Assembly (NCBI GenBank): GCA_964490325.1
Contig: CAZBBX010000035.1
Location: 1 to 22,005 of the forward strand
Length of the DNA: 22,005 bases
Direction: 5' to 3'
DNA from: DAOPJM01 sp964490325
GTDB taxonomy: Bacteria > Bacillota > Clostridia > Christensenellales > CAG-138
Part shown: piece after piece, positions 1 to 8,943 of the stretch
Position numbering within the stretch: position 1 is the stretch's first letter
Layout of the letters: the number at the start of each line of letters is the position of its first letter
Made by a program: the position numbers and the translations under genes
Notes under the pieces: generated by a model
Told to the model about the DNA's origin: nothing
Database searches by the model: none
The model's input: only the letters and a program-made list of their open reading frames with translations

Positions 1-153
1 ACGACCATCATCGGCGGCGGCGACTCCGCTTCCGCTGTCAAAAAGCTCGGCTTTGCGGACAAGATGACCCACATCTCCACAGGCGGCGGCGCCTCGCTGG
101 AGTTCCTGGAGGGGAAGACCCTGCCGGGCGTTGCGGTTTTGAACGATAAGTAA
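1..153 (+). CDS. pgk: Phosphoglycerate kinase, C-terminal 50 residues (5' end outside window)
   Basis: The first 50 codons are open in frame 1 and end at TAA 151-153. The peptide carries the C-terminal phosphoglycerate kinase signature: a GGGDSASAV nucleotide-binding stretch, then STGGGASLEFLEGK and LPGV shortly before the stop. The enzyme interconverts 1,3-bisphosphoglycerate and 3-phosphoglycerate with ATP formation in cytosolic glycolysis. It lies 14 bp upstream of tpiA on the same strand, so pgk-tpiA-gpmI is very probably one operon whose promoter is outside the window. Only the tail is visible, so nothing can be said about the N-terminal domain or start. Confidence 0.95.
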   Translation, partial: TTIIGGGDSASAVKKLGFADKMTHISTGGGASLEFLEGKTLPGVAVLNDK

Positions 154-167
154 GAAAGGTACAGAAT

Positions 168-914
168 ATGAGAAAAGCGATCATTGCAGGCAACTGGAAA
201 ATGAACATGACGCCCTCCGAGGCCAAGACCTTGGTCAGCGCATTGATACCCCTTGCGGCGGACGCCAAGTGCGAGGTAGTCATCTGCCCGCCCTTTGTGG
301 ATCTTGCGGCAGTCAAGCCCCTTCTTGCGGGCACGAACATCCATTTGGGCGCACAGAACGTCCACTGGGCGGAAAAGGGAGCCTTCACGGGGGAGATCTC
401 GGCAAAGATGCTGCTGGAGTTGGGCGTGGAGTATGTCATCATCGGGCACAGCGAGCGCAGGCAGTACTTTGGCGAGACGGACGAGACCGTCAACAAGCGC
501 GTCAAGGCAGCCGTGGCGGCGGGTCTTATTCCCATCATCTGCGTGGGCGAATCCCTTGCGCAGCGGGAGCAGGGCGTGACCGATGCGGTCGTGACCGTGC
601 AGACGGTCGCCGCTCTGAAGGATCTTGAAGCCGAGACCGTTCAAAAGCTCGTCATCGCCTATGAGCCCATCTGGGCGATCGGCACGGGCAAGACCGCGAC
701 CAGTGCGGATGCGGACGCGACCATTGCGGTCATTCGCAGCGCGGTGGCGGGCGTGTTCGGCGAGGGCACGGCCGAGGCGGTGCGCATCCAATACGGCGGC
801 AGCATGAACCCCAAGAACGCCACGGAGCTGATGGCCATGCCGCAGATCGACGGCGGCCTCATCGGCGGCGCGTCGCTCAAGGCGGATGATTTCTCCAAGG
901 TGCTGCACTACTAA
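168..914 (+). CDS. tpiA: Triosephosphate isomerase
   Basis: The gene encodes 248 residues, the usual length for bacterial TIM, which interconverts dihydroxyacetone phosphate and glyceraldehyde-3-phosphate. Visible landmarks are the NWKMN N-terminus with catalytic Lys11, the IIGHSERR block with electrophile His94, the AYEPIWAIGTGKTA block with catalytic Glu166 and phosphate-binding loop 6, and the YGGS and GGASL phosphate loops near the C-terminus. The start is supported by GAAAGG about 8 nt upstream. It sits between pgk and gpmI, the common Firmicute glycolytic order. No anomaly is seen, and the identification is secure. Confidence 0.98.
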   Translation: MRKAIIAGNWKMNMTPSEAKTLVSALIPLAADAKCEVVICPPFVDLAAVKPLLAGTNIHLGAQNVHWAEKGAFTGEISAKMLLELGVEYVIIGHSERRQYFGETDETVNKRVKAAVAAGLIPIICVGESLAQREQGVTDAVVTVQTVAALKDLEAETVQKLVIAYEPIWAIGTGKTATSADADATIAVIRSAVAGVFGEGTAEAVRIQYGGSMNPKNATELMAMPQIDGGLIGGASLKADDFSKVLHY

Positions 915-917
915 AAA

Positions 918-2462
918 ATGAAACCGATTACGGCATTGATCATCCTCGATGGCTTCGGCTATCGCGAGGAAAAAAAGTATAACGCCATCCTCACGGACGG
1001 CGCAAAGAACGTCAAGGCGCTGTGGGACGCCTACCCGCACACGCTCGTGCGCGCAAGCGGCATGGACGTGGGTCTGCCCGATGGGCAGATGGGCAACTCC
1101 GAGGTGGGGCATCTCAACATCGGCGCGGGGCGCATTGTCTATCAGGAGTTCACCCGCATCTCCAAGGCCATCACCGACGGCGATTTCTTTCAAAATCCCG
1201 CGTTCTTGGAGGCGGTGGAGAACTGTAAGGCGCACGACAGCGCGCTGCATCTGATGGGGCTTTGCTCCGACGGCGGCGTACACAGCCACCTTACGCATCT
1301 GTATGCGCTTGTCAAGTTAGCACGCGACAAGGGGCTCAAAAAGATCTATGTGCATTGCTTCATGGACGGACGGGACGTCCCGCCCTCCAGCGGCAAGGGC
1401 TATGTCGAGCAGGTGGATGAGAAGCTAAAGGAGCTGGGCGCGGGAAAGATCGCCACGGTCATGGGCCGCTACTATGCGATGGATCGCGACAACCGCTTCG
1501 AGCGCGTGGAAAAGGCCTATGCCGCGCTGACCTATGGCGAGGGACTGTATGCAAACACAGCCGCGGAGGCCATGCAGCTCAGCTACGACCGCGGCGACAC
1601 GGACGAGTTCGTCAAGCCCACGGTCATTTTGCAGGACGGCAAGCCCACGGCCACCGTACAGGCAAACGACAGCATCATCTTCTTCAACTTCCGTCCCGAC
1701 CGCGCAAGGGAGCTGACCCGCGCCTACATCTTCGAGGACTTCACGGGTTTCCCCCGCAAGCACGGCTGCTTCCCCGTCTTCTACGTCTCGATGACGCAGT
1801 ACGACAAGACCTTTGCAGGCAAGCTCAAGGTAGCCTTTATGCCCGATGGTCTTTCCAACACCTTAGGCGCCTACTTGGCGGCGCAGGGCAAGACGCAGCT
1901 TCGCATTGCGGAGACGGAGAAATACGCCCATGTGACCTTCTTCTTCAACGGCGGCGTGGAAGCGCCGAACGTGGGGGAGGAGAGGGCTTTGATCCCCTCG
2001 CCCAAGGTGGCGACCTACGATCTTCAGCCCGAGATGAGCGCATACGAGGTGGCGGACGAGGCGGTCAAGCGCATCGAATCGGGCAAGTATGATGTGATGA
2101 TCCTAAACTTTGCCAATCCCGACATGGTGGGGCATACCGGCGTGATGGACGCGGCGGTCGCCGCCGTACACGCAGTGGACGAATGCCTGAGCAAGGTCGT
2201 CAGCGCCATCTTGAAGACGGGTGGCCGCTGCATCGTCACGGCGGATCACGGCAACTGTGAGCTGATGTGGGACGAGAAGGAAAACGTGCCCTTTACGGCG
2301 CATACCACGCTGCCCGTTCCCTGCATTCTGGTGGACGACAGCCGCAAGGACGTCAAGCTCCGCGACGGCGGCAGACTCAGCGACCTTGCACCCACGCTGC
2401 TGAGCCTGATGGGTCTGCCCGTTCCCAAGGAAATGACGGGTCGCTCCCTGCTCGAGGCGTAG
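918..2462 (+). CDS. gpmI: 2,3-bisphosphoglycerate-independent phosphoglycerate mutase
   Basis: The gene encodes 514 residues, typical of the Mn-dependent, cofactor-independent mutase that interconverts 3- and 2-phosphoglycerate. The alkaline-phosphatase-fold metal ligand appears in LDGFG (Asp11), the phosphoserine nucleophile in GNSEVGHLNIG (Ser61), substrate-binding blocks in MDGRDVPP and GRYYAMDRDNR, and the second metal site in TADHGNCE near the C-terminus. The start lies only 3 bp after the tpiA stop (TAA-AAA-ATG) and has no well-spaced Shine-Dalgarno sequence. The nearest AAGG is about 17 nt upstream inside tpiA, so translation is probably coupled to tpiA. It is followed by a strong terminator and appears to be the last gene of the glycolytic operon. 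Confidence 0.97.
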   Translation: MKPITALIILDGFGYREEKKYNAILTDGAKNVKALWDAYPHTLVRASGMDVGLPDGQMGNSEVGHLNIGAGRIVYQEFTRISKAITDGDFFQNPAFLEAVENCKAHDSALHLMGLCSDGGVHSHLTHLYALVKLARDKGLKKIYVHCFMDGRDVPPSSGKGYVEQVDEKLKELGAGKIATVMGRYYAMDRDNRFERVEKAYAALTYGEGLYANTAAEAMQLSYDRGDTDEFVKPTVILQDGKPTATVQANDSIIFFNFRPDRARELTRAYIFEDFTGFPRKHGCFPVFYVSMTQYDKTFAGKLKVAFMPDGLSNTLGAYLAAQGKTQLRIAETEKYAHVTFFFNGGVEAPNVGEERALIPSPKVATYDLQPEMSAYEVADEAVKRIESGKYDVMILNFANPDMVGHTGVMDAAVAAVHAVDECLSKVVSAILKTGGRCIVTADHGNCELMWDEKENVPFTAHTTLPVPCILVDDSRKDVKLRDGGRLSDLAPTLLSLMGLPVPKEMTGRSLLEA

Positions 2463-2484
2463 GCCGCCCCTCCCAAAACATCAA

Positions 2485-2522
2485 AAAGCCGCTCCCTTCC
2501 CTGATGGGTCGGAAGCGGCTTT
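2485..2522. terminator. Bidirectional rho-independent terminator between gpmI and the hut operon
   Basis: A perfect 9-bp stem, AAAGCCGCT at 2485-2493 with AGCGGCTTT at 2514-2522, encloses a 20-nt loop with some further pairing. A-rich sequence precedes it and T-rich sequence follows, so it can serve both convergent operons. It lies 22 bp after the gpmI stop and 15 bp past the end of the - strand cyclodeaminase gene. Confidence 0.85.
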
Positions 2523-2537
2523 CTTGCATCTTTGCGT

Positions 2538-3170
2538 TTACAGTTCCCCAAGCACGGCGGCATACAGCGCATCCAAGCGGGGCAGAAGGGCGTCCAAGAG
2601 CGCCTGTCCGCGTCTTGTGCAGTCGGCGGCAAAGGCTTCGTCCCGAAGGCCGCCCACATTGATGCGCACATTCAGCCAAGCGCATTGCAAGGCCGCCTTC
2701 ACAAGGACGGCGCCGCTGCCCAAGTCGCTTGCACAGTTCGGGTTGATCTTACCTTGCAAACGTTCAAGCAGCGCGGTGGCTTCCTCGCAGCGCTCCATCA
2801 GGCCGAGCGGCACAAGGGTGGCCTCCTTGGTCGCATCCTCGATGGCGCTGCGGCGCAGAGCCTTCTCCTCATCGCTGAGCTTCGGCAGGGACAGCGCGGC
2901 CATGACCACGTTAAAGGCCTCGGTGTCGCGGTCGATCCCGTTTGTCAGCTCGTCCAACAGGGGCTTGCCCTCCGTAAGGACGCAGCGCAGCTCCTCTTCT
3001 ACGGAAGCATACTTCTTTTTGCCCACGGTCAGCGAGGCGGTCATCAGTCCAAGACCCGTGCCGACAGCGCCGCAAAGCGCTGCGGCGGAGCCGCCGCCGG
3101 GCGCGGGAGCGTCGCTTGCCGTCAAGTCGATAAACTCGCGTATTTTTAGCGCGGTCAATTTTTCTTCCAT
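2538..3170 (-). CDS. fchA: Formimidoyltetrahydrofolate cyclodeaminase (FTCD C-terminal-domain type)
   Basis: The product has 210 residues from the ATG at 3170, chosen because AAAGGAG lies about 9 nt upstream; the reading frame extends further, but only into hutI antisense sequence. It matches the cyclodeaminase half of eukaryotic FTCD. The N-terminal ligand-binding block APAPGGGSAAALCGAVG is at about 21-37, the IDRDTEAFNVVMAALSLPK block at about 79-97, and the NPNCASDLGSGA and NVRINVGG segments at about 143-174. The enzyme converts 5-formimino-THF to 5,10-methenyl-THF with release of ammonia. It is the last gene of the hut operon and completes transfer of the histidine C2 carbon into the folate pool. 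The symbol follows clostridial fchA usage; function is inferred from family and context. Confidence 0.9.
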   Translation of the reverse strand: MEEKLTALKIREFIDLTASDAPAPGGGSAAALCGAVGTGLGLMTASLTVGKKKYASVEEELRCVLTEGKPLLDELTNGIDRDTEAFNVVMAALSLPKLSDEEKALRRSAIEDATKEATLVPLGLMERCEEATALLERLQGKINPNCASDLGSGAVLVKAALQCAWLNVRINVGGLRDEAFAADCTRRGQALLDALLPRLDALYAAVLGEL

Positions 3171-3195
3171 CTTCGTATTCTCCTTTAAAATGGGT

Positions 3196-4422
3196 CTAAG
3201 CCGTACAGACGATCCGTCCGCCCCGAATGACGGCGCGGACGCGGTTGCTGCCGTAGCGGTACAGCAGCAGGGGCAGGGTGTCCACATCCCATAGTACCAG
3301 ATCGGCGCGCTTGCCTGCCTCTATGGTGCCGATCGTGTCGGCCTTGCCCATGGCTGCCGCGGCGTTGAGCGTAACGGCGGTCAGCACCTCGGCGGGGGTC
3401 ATGCGCATTTGAAAGCAGGCGGCGCTCATGGCAAACTGCAGGTTCAGGTTGGGGGTGCTGCCGGGGTTGAAGTCGCTTGCAACGGCAACGGGAACACCCG
3501 CGTCAAGGAAGGCGCGGGCAGGGGCGCAGCCCTTGCACAGGTAGAAGGAGGTGGCGGGCAGCAGGCAGGCGATGGTACCGCCCTCCTTGAGCGCCGCAAC
3601 GCCCCTTGGCGTGGTCACGGCAAGATGCTCCGCCGAAACGGCGTGCAGCTCTCCCGCTAACTCTGTGCCGCCGATGGCGTCGATCTCGTCGCTGTGGATC
3701 TTGAGGCCAAGCCCAAGGGCGGCCGCCTTTTTCAGGATTGCGCGGCTCTCGTTTGCGTCGAACACGCCCGTTTCGCAGAACACATCGCAGTATTCCGCCA
3801 AGCCTTCGGAGGCGACAGCGGGCAGTACCACGTTTTGCAGCAGCGCAAGGTAGCCTTTCCGATCAAGGACATATTCCTTTGGCAGGGCATGTGCGCCCAG
3901 ATAGGTGGCGGCGATGGTGCAGCCCGCCTCCTCGCGAAGGCGGCGGATCACGCGAAGCTGCTTCAGCTCGGTCTGTAAGTCCAGTCCGTAGCCGCTCTTT
4001 GCTTCCAAGGCGGTCGTGCCGTACCGCAGCATTTCGTCCGTAAGGCGGCGTGCCTTCAAAAAGAGGGCATCCTCGCTTGCGGCGCGGGTATCGCGCACGG
4101 TGGACAGGATGCCGCCGCCTGCACTCAGTATGTCCAGATAGCTTGCGCCGCGCAGCTTTTCATCCAGCTCATGCGCCCGCCAGCCACCAAACACAAGGTG
4201 CGTGTGCGCATCGACAAGGCCCGCCGTCACAAGCGCCCCACCCGCGTCGATGCAGGCGTCCGCAGCGGGTGGCTTGCCCGTCCCCACGGCAGCGATCAAA
4301 GCGCCGTCCATGGCAATCCAAGCGTCATTAAGCTCCGTGACGACGCCCTGTTTCGCCCCGCCTACGGCATGGTCGCCCGTGGCGGTGACGAGCTTACCGA
4401 TGTTGGCAACGAGCGTTATCAT
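3196..4422 (-). CDS. hutI: Imidazolonepropionase
   Basis: The gene encodes 408 residues, as expected for this amidohydrolase-family enzyme that opens imidazolonepropionate to N-formiminoglutamate. Metal-ligand and active-site blocks are clear: DAHTHLVFGG with the HxH pair His73/His75, AGGGILSTVRDTR (about 101-113), EAKSGYGLD (140-148), TYLGAH (173-178), KIHSDEID with His243, SAEH with His266, and ASDFNPGS with the metal Asp317. The start overlaps the upstream formimidoyltransferase stop as ATGA (4419-4422) and has only a weak Shine-Dalgarno, pointing to translational coupling. Its substrate is made by HutU and its product is used by the glutamate formimidoyltransferase encoded immediately upstream. 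Confidence 0.97.
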   Translation of the reverse strand: MITLVANIGKLVTATGDHAVGGAKQGVVTELNDAWIAMDGALIAAVGTGKPPAADACIDAGGALVTAGLVDAHTHLVFGGWRAHELDEKLRGASYLDILSAGGGILSTVRDTRAASEDALFLKARRLTDEMLRYGTTALEAKSGYGLDLQTELKQLRVIRRLREEAGCTIAATYLGAHALPKEYVLDRKGYLALLQNVVLPAVASEGLAEYCDVFCETGVFDANESRAILKKAAALGLGLKIHSDEIDAIGGTELAGELHAVSAEHLAVTTPRGVAALKEGGTIACLLPATSFYLCKGCAPARAFLDAGVPVAVASDFNPGSTPNLNLQFAMSAACFQMRMTPAEVLTAVTLNAAAAMGKADTIGTIEAGKRADLVLWDVDTLPLLLYRYGSNRVRAVIRGGRIVCTA

Positions 4423-5318
4423 CCGTTCAGATTGTTTTCGAGCACCTGACTGTGCTTGTCAAAGCGCTCGATCTGCAGGTAATACTCCGCGCAGTCGACC
4501 AGCGCCTCCATGGGCGTGAGGCCGATGATCTCGGTGCCGATGACATGCACGCCGTAGCGCGCCGCTTCAAAGCGCACCAGCTCCAGCACGCGATACAGCG
4601 GGGTCTGGTGGAAATTGCACATGTTGATGGACACCTGGGCAATGTTGCGATCCTCCAGCAGCATCCCAAGCGCCTTGACGGCACGCAGCCCGCCGCTGGA
4701 CTCGCGAATGATCTTGGCGATCTTTTTGGCGATGCTCACGTCCGGGGTGTCTAAGTTGATGTTAAAGGCAACGAGGGGCTGTCTTGTACCCACGGCCACT
4801 ACGCCTGCGGTGGGATGGATGCGCTCCCCGCCAAAGTCGGGATGCCACAGCTCGTCATGCACCTTCTCGGCCATGCCCTCGAACTGTCCCTTGCGGATCT
4901 CCGCCAGATTGCGGCGATGCGGTGCGGAGGCGGCCTCCTCATACAGAAAGACAGGCAGCTCCAGTTCGTCCGCCACGCGTTTTCCAAGAGCCTTGGCAAG
5001 CTCTACGCACTCCGCCATCTCCATGCCGCGGATGGGAACGAAGGGAATCACATCCACCGCGCCCATGCGGGGATGCTCCCCCGTGTGGGAGTTGAGGTCG
5101 ATCAGCTCCACCGCCTTCTTGGCGACGCGGAAGGCCGCCTCCGAGACGGCGTTCGGCTCGCCCACGAAGGTGATGACGCTGCGGTTATGGTTTTCATCGG
5201 ATGAATAGTCCAGCAGGGATACGCCCGCCGTGGCGCGAACCTCGTCCACGACGGCCTCCACGACCGCCTTGCGGCGTCCCTCGCTGATGTTGGGGATACA
5301 TTCCATCAATTTAGCCAT
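4419..5318 (-). CDS. ftcD: Glutamate formimidoyltransferase (FTCD N-terminal-domain type)
   Basis: The 299-residue protein corresponds to the formimidoyltransferase half of FTCD, which moves the formimino group of N-formiminoglutamate to tetrahydrofolate and releases glutamate. Diagnostic blocks are ECIPNISEGRR at 6-16, DENHNRSVITFVG at 41-53, and SHTGEHPRMGAVDVIPFVPI. In the last block His82 lies at the position of the catalytic His of the mammalian enzyme. GGAGGAG sits 4-5 nt before the ATG at 5318. In animals this domain is fused to the cyclodeaminase; here the two are separate genes with hutI between them. Use of this enzyme rather than HutG or HutF shows that the formimino carbon is kept as a one-carbon unit. 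Confidence 0.95.
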   Translation of the reverse strand: MAKLMECIPNISEGRRKAVVEAVVDEVRATAGVSLLDYSSDENHNRSVITFVGEPNAVSEAAFRVAKKAVELIDLNSHTGEHPRMGAVDVIPFVPIRGMEMAECVELAKALGKRVADELELPVFLYEEAASAPHRRNLAEIRKGQFEGMAEKVHDELWHPDFGGERIHPTAGVVAVGTRQPLVAFNINLDTPDVSIAKKIAKIIRESSGGLRAVKALGMLLEDRNIAQVSINMCNFHQTPLYRVLELVRFEAARYGVHVIGTEIIGLTPMEALVDCAEYYLQIERFDKHSQVLENNLNG

Positions 5319-5352
5319 GCTTCTCCTCCATAGCGCCCTTTGGCGCGTATTC

Positions 5353-7344
5353 TTATTTTGTGCCGACCACGCGGTCGATCAGCGCCTCATCCGCAAGCTG
5401 CGGAAGGGTGATGTGATCGCCTGTGCCGCTCGTTTCGTTGTACTCTTTGCATACGGTCAGCGCGTTTCCATTGCGCGCCCAAGCACGCCGCGCCACGCCG
5501 CCCATCACGTCCCAAGGCATGGCGGTCTTTAGGATGTCGTCCACGCGCTTGCTGCCGTCCAGCACCATGCCAAAGCCGCCGTTGATGGCCTTGCCGACGC
5601 CTACGCCGCCGCCGTTGTGCAGCGCCACAAGGCTCATGCCCCGTGCCGCGTTGCCCGCAAAGCACTGCACCGCCATGTCCGCCATGATGTTGGAGCCGTC
5701 CTTGATGTTGGAGGTCTCGCGGAAGGGGGAATCCGTGCCGCCCGTGTCGTGGTGATCCCTGCCCATCATGACGGGGCCGATCTCGCCGCTGCGGACAAGC
5801 TCGTTGAACTTGAGCGCGATGCGGGTGCGTCCCATCGCGTCCTGATAGAGGATGCGCGCCTGCGTGCCGACCACTAACTTGTTCTTGGCGGCGTCACGCA
5901 CCCAGTTGTAGTTGTCGCGATCCTGATAGCGGCGGTTCGGATCGATGCAGCTCATAGCCGCCGCATCGGTCTTCAGTAGGTCGCTTTCCTTTCCGGAGAG
6001 GCAGACCCAGCGGAACGGTCCATAGCCAAAGTCGAACAGCTGCGGTCCCAGAATGTCCTCGACATAGGAGGGGAACACAAAGCCGTCCTTCTCGTCGTGA
6101 CCGTTCTTGCAGACCTCGGGTACGCCTGCGTCAAAGACGGCCTTTAGGAAGCTGTTGCCGTAATCAAAGAAGTAGGTGCCGCGTGCATGCAGCGCACAAA
6201 TCAACCGATAGTGCTCCTTGAGTGAGCGGTCAACGGCCTGCCGAAAGGCCGCTTCATCCTCCGCCAAGAGGCGGGTGCGCTCTTGAAAGCTCAGTCCCTG
6301 CGGACAGTAGCCGCCGTCGTAGACCGCATGGCAGCTCGTTTGGTCGGAGAGCAGATCCACATGGACGTCATGCTCGATCAGATAGGTCAACAGATCCACC
6401 ACGTTGCCGTGGTAGGCGACCGCCAGCGGCCGCTTCTCCCTCTGCGCGCCCAAGGCGAGGCGTACGCATTCGTCCAAGCTGTCGCTTACGCAGCTGACCC
6501 AGCCCTGCCGATAGCGCGTCTCGATGCGGGAGCGATCGACCTCCGCAATGATGGCTGCCGCGCCTGCGATCTCCGCGGCCTTGCCCTGCGCGCCGCTCAT
6601 GCCGCCAAGCCCTGCGGACACGAACAGGCGACCCGCCAGATCCTTGTCCTGCGGGATGCCCAGCTTCAGCCGTCCCGCGTTCAAAAGGGTGTTGAAGGTG
6701 CCGTGTACGATGCCCTGCGGTCCGATGTACATCCAGCCGCCTGCGGTCATCTGTCCGTAGTTGGCAACGCCCAGCGCAGCGGCGCGGTTGAAGTCGCGTT
6801 GGTTGTCAAACTGTCCCACCATCAGTCCGTTGGTGAGGATGACGCGAGGCGCGTCCTTGCGCGAACGAAACAGCCCCAAGGGGTGTCCCGATTCGACCAC
6901 CAGCGTCTGCTCGTCCGTAAGCTCCTCCAAGTAACGCTTGAGCAGCCGATACTGCATCCAGTTTTGGCAGACCTGACCCGTCTCGCCGTAGGTCGTCAGC
7001 TCGTAGGGATAGAGCGCCACCTCAAAGTCGAGGTTGTTGTCGATCATCACCTGAAAGGCCTTCCCCTCGATGCAGCGACCCTTGTAGCTGTCGATGGGGC
7101 GACCCCAAATGCGTCCTTCGGGGCGGAAGCGATACCCGTAGATGCGGCCGCGGGTACACAGCTCCTCGTAGAATTCGGGAGCCAGCGCCTCGTGGAAGCG
7201 GGCGGGGATATAGCGCAGGGCGTTTTTGAGCGCCAAGCGCTTGTCGCTCTCGCTCAACTCGGACTCGCGCTTGGGAGCGCGGCGAATGCCCTCTGCAAAG
7301 CTTGGGTAGGGGGGCAGGGCGTCAAGATCCAATTCGTAGGGCAT
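5353..7344 (-). CDS. hutU: Urocanate hydratase, long form
   Basis: The gene encodes 663 residues, about 100 more than the roughly 555-residue proteobacterial and Bacillus enzyme and close to the long form known from animals and some anaerobes. It hydrates urocanate to imidazolonepropionate using tightly bound NAD+. Visible are YIGPQGIVHGTFNT at about 206-219, the NAD-binding Gly-rich block SAGLGGMSGAQ at 243-253, DQTSCHAVYDGGYCPQG at 334-350, and FGYGPFRWVCLSG at 439-451 with the expected active-site Cys448. RDHHDTGGTDSPFRE (529-543) and HNGGGVGVGKAINGGFG (576-592) follow. GAGGAG lies about 6 nt before the ATG, 14 bp after hutH. The frame is uninterrupted. Confidence 0.97.
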   Translation of the reverse strand: MPYELDLDALPPYPSFAEGIRRAPKRESELSESDKRLALKNALRYIPARFHEALAPEFYEELCTRGRIYGYRFRPEGRIWGRPIDSYKGRCIEGKAFQVMIDNNLDFEVALYPYELTTYGETGQVCQNWMQYRLLKRYLEELTDEQTLVVESGHPLGLFRSRKDAPRVILTNGLMVGQFDNQRDFNRAAALGVANYGQMTAGGWMYIGPQGIVHGTFNTLLNAGRLKLGIPQDKDLAGRLFVSAGLGGMSGAQGKAAEIAGAAAIIAEVDRSRIETRYRQGWVSCVSDSLDECVRLALGAQREKRPLAVAYHGNVVDLLTYLIEHDVHVDLLSDQTSCHAVYDGGYCPQGLSFQERTRLLAEDEAAFRQAVDRSLKEHYRLICALHARGTYFFDYGNSFLKAVFDAGVPEVCKNGHDEKDGFVFPSYVEDILGPQLFDFGYGPFRWVCLSGKESDLLKTDAAAMSCIDPNRRYQDRDNYNWVRDAAKNKLVVGTQARILYQDAMGRTRIALKFNELVRSGEIGPVMMGRDHHDTGGTDSPFRETSNIKDGSNIMADMAVQCFAGNAARGMSLVALHNGGGVGVGKAINGGFGMVLDGSKRVDDILKTAMPWDVMGGVARRAWARNGNALTVCKEYNETSGTGDHITLPQLADEALIDRVVGTK

Positions 7345-7358
7345 AGCGTTCTCCTCTT

Positions 7359-8909
7359 CTATACAAATTCGGGTACGATCTTCTTGGTGATGCCATCGAT
7401 CGACCCGTCGCGCACGAGCGCGTTCATGGCGGATACATCGTTTCGCAGCTCCACGTCGTGCGCATGGAAGGAGACGACTTTCCGTATGCGCGCATACACG
7501 GCACGATGCACGGGGCTCAGCTTGTCGGCTTCGTTTCGTAGGTCGATCGCCTGCGCGGCGGCAAGGAACTCAAAGGCCAGCACGGAGTAGGCGTTCTGCA
7601 CGATGTCGCGCAGCTGCCTTGCGGCGGTCGTGCCCATGCTGACATGATCCTCCTGCCCCGCCGAGCTGGGGATGGAATCCACCGATGCGGGATGCGCCAG
7701 CACCTTGTTTTCCGATACCAGCGAGGCGGCGGAGTACTGGCAGATCATAAAGCCCGAGTTCACACCGCCGTTGGGCGTGAGGAAGGCGGGCAGACCGTTG
7801 CTGAGGTTGGGGTTGACCATGCGCTCCAAGCGGCGTTCGGAGATGGAGGCCAGCTCGGAGGCTGCTATGGACAGGTAGTCCATGATGAGGGCAATGGGTT
7901 CGCCGTGGAAGTTGCCGCCGGAGATGACGCTCTCGTCCTCGGTAAAGAGCAGGGGGTTATCGGTCGCCGCGTTCAGTTCAATCGTCAGGGTCTCCTTGGC
8001 GTAGCGCAAGGCGTCGCGCACCGCGCCATGCACCTGCGGCACGCAGCGCAGCGCATAGGCGTCCTGCACGCGAGCGCCCCTGCTTGCCTCGATAACGGGG
8101 CTGTCCGACAGGAGCAGCCTGAGGTTGGCGGCCACCTGCATTTGCCCTTTATGGGGGCGTACCTGCTGCACACGCGGATCGAAGGCGGGGGTCACGGCGT
8201 GGAGCGCCTCCATGGTAAACGAAGCAGCAATGTCGCAAAGCTTGGAAAGCTCATCAAGGTCGAAAAAGGCCAAGGCGCCTACGGCGGTCATGCACTGCGT
8301 GCCGTTGATGAGCGCCAGACCCTCCTTGGCAAGCAGACTGTAGGGCGTCAGCCCCGCACGGCGCAGCGCCTCGGCGCCCGACAGGCGTTCGCCCTCATAG
8401 GTCGCTTCGCCGCGTCCCATCAGCACCAGCGCCATGTGGGACAGGGGCGCAAGATCGCCGCTTGCACCAAGGGAGCCTTGCTGCGGAACAACAGGCGTTA
8501 CGCGCTTGTTGATCAGGGCGATGAGCGCCTCGACTAACTCGCGGCGTATGCCCGAGCAGCCCTTGGCAAGAGCGTTGGCGCGCAGAAGCATCATGGCGCG
8601 TACGGCGTCCTCCTTGAGCGGTTCGCCCACGGCCACACAGTGACTGAGGATGAGATTCTCCTGCAGGCGCGCACTTTCATCCGCGCCGATGGAGACCTTG
8701 GAGAACTCTCCAAAGCCCGTGGAGATGCCGTATACGCTGCGACCCTCCGCCAAGATGCGCTCCACAAGCGCACGCGAGGCGTCCATTGCCGCATACACGG
8801 CGGGATCCAAACGTACGGGTACATAAAAACGAGCAACCAAAACGAGTTTGTCGATCGTCAGGTCGCTTCCGTTCAACAGGATGGTCTGCGGTTCTTCCAT
8901 ATGCGGCAT
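7359..8909 (-). CDS. hutH: Histidine ammonia-lyase
   Basis: The 516-residue protein belongs to the aromatic amino acid lyase family and deaminates L-histidine to trans-urocanate, the committing step. The Ala-Ser-Gly triad that cyclises to the MIO electrophile is at 149-151 within GSLGASGDLAPLSHMAL. The N-terminal substrate block YGISTGFGEFSKV (60-72) and the later NGTQCMTAVGALAFFDL and TDNPLLF blocks are present. The ATG at 8909 is preferred over one three codons inside because GGGAG is 9 nt upstream of it. It is the first gene of the operon, directly behind promoter 8944-8972. The downstream Glu-Phe-Val C-terminus and MIO context fit a true HAL rather than a phenylalanine or tyrosine lyase, supported by the hut neighbours. 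Confidence 0.97.
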   Translation of the reverse strand: MPHMEEPQTILLNGSDLTIDKLVLVARFYVPVRLDPAVYAAMDASRALVERILAEGRSVYGISTGFGEFSKVSIGADESARLQENLILSHCVAVGEPLKEDAVRAMMLLRANALAKGCSGIRRELVEALIALINKRVTPVVPQQGSLGASGDLAPLSHMALVLMGRGEATYEGERLSGAEALRRAGLTPYSLLAKEGLALINGTQCMTAVGALAFFDLDELSKLCDIAASFTMEALHAVTPAFDPRVQQVRPHKGQMQVAANLRLLLSDSPVIEASRGARVQDAYALRCVPQVHGAVRDALRYAKETLTIELNAATDNPLLFTEDESVISGGNFHGEPIALIMDYLSIAASELASISERRLERMVNPNLSNGLPAFLTPNGGVNSGFMICQYSAASLVSENKVLAHPASVDSIPSSAGQEDHVSMGTTAARQLRDIVQNAYSVLAFEFLAAAQAIDLRNEADKLSPVHRAVYARIRKVVSFHAHDVELRNDVSAMNALVRDGSIDGITKKIVPEFV

Positions 8910-8943
8910 GTAACGCTTCTCCCTGCTATATTTCTTTTATCCT

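Noticed and set aside
6283..7590. 435-codon + strand open frame opposite hutU and hutH
   Set aside because: It lies antisense to two clearly conserved genes, has no family motif and no ribosome binding site; GC-rich antisense frames are often open by chance.
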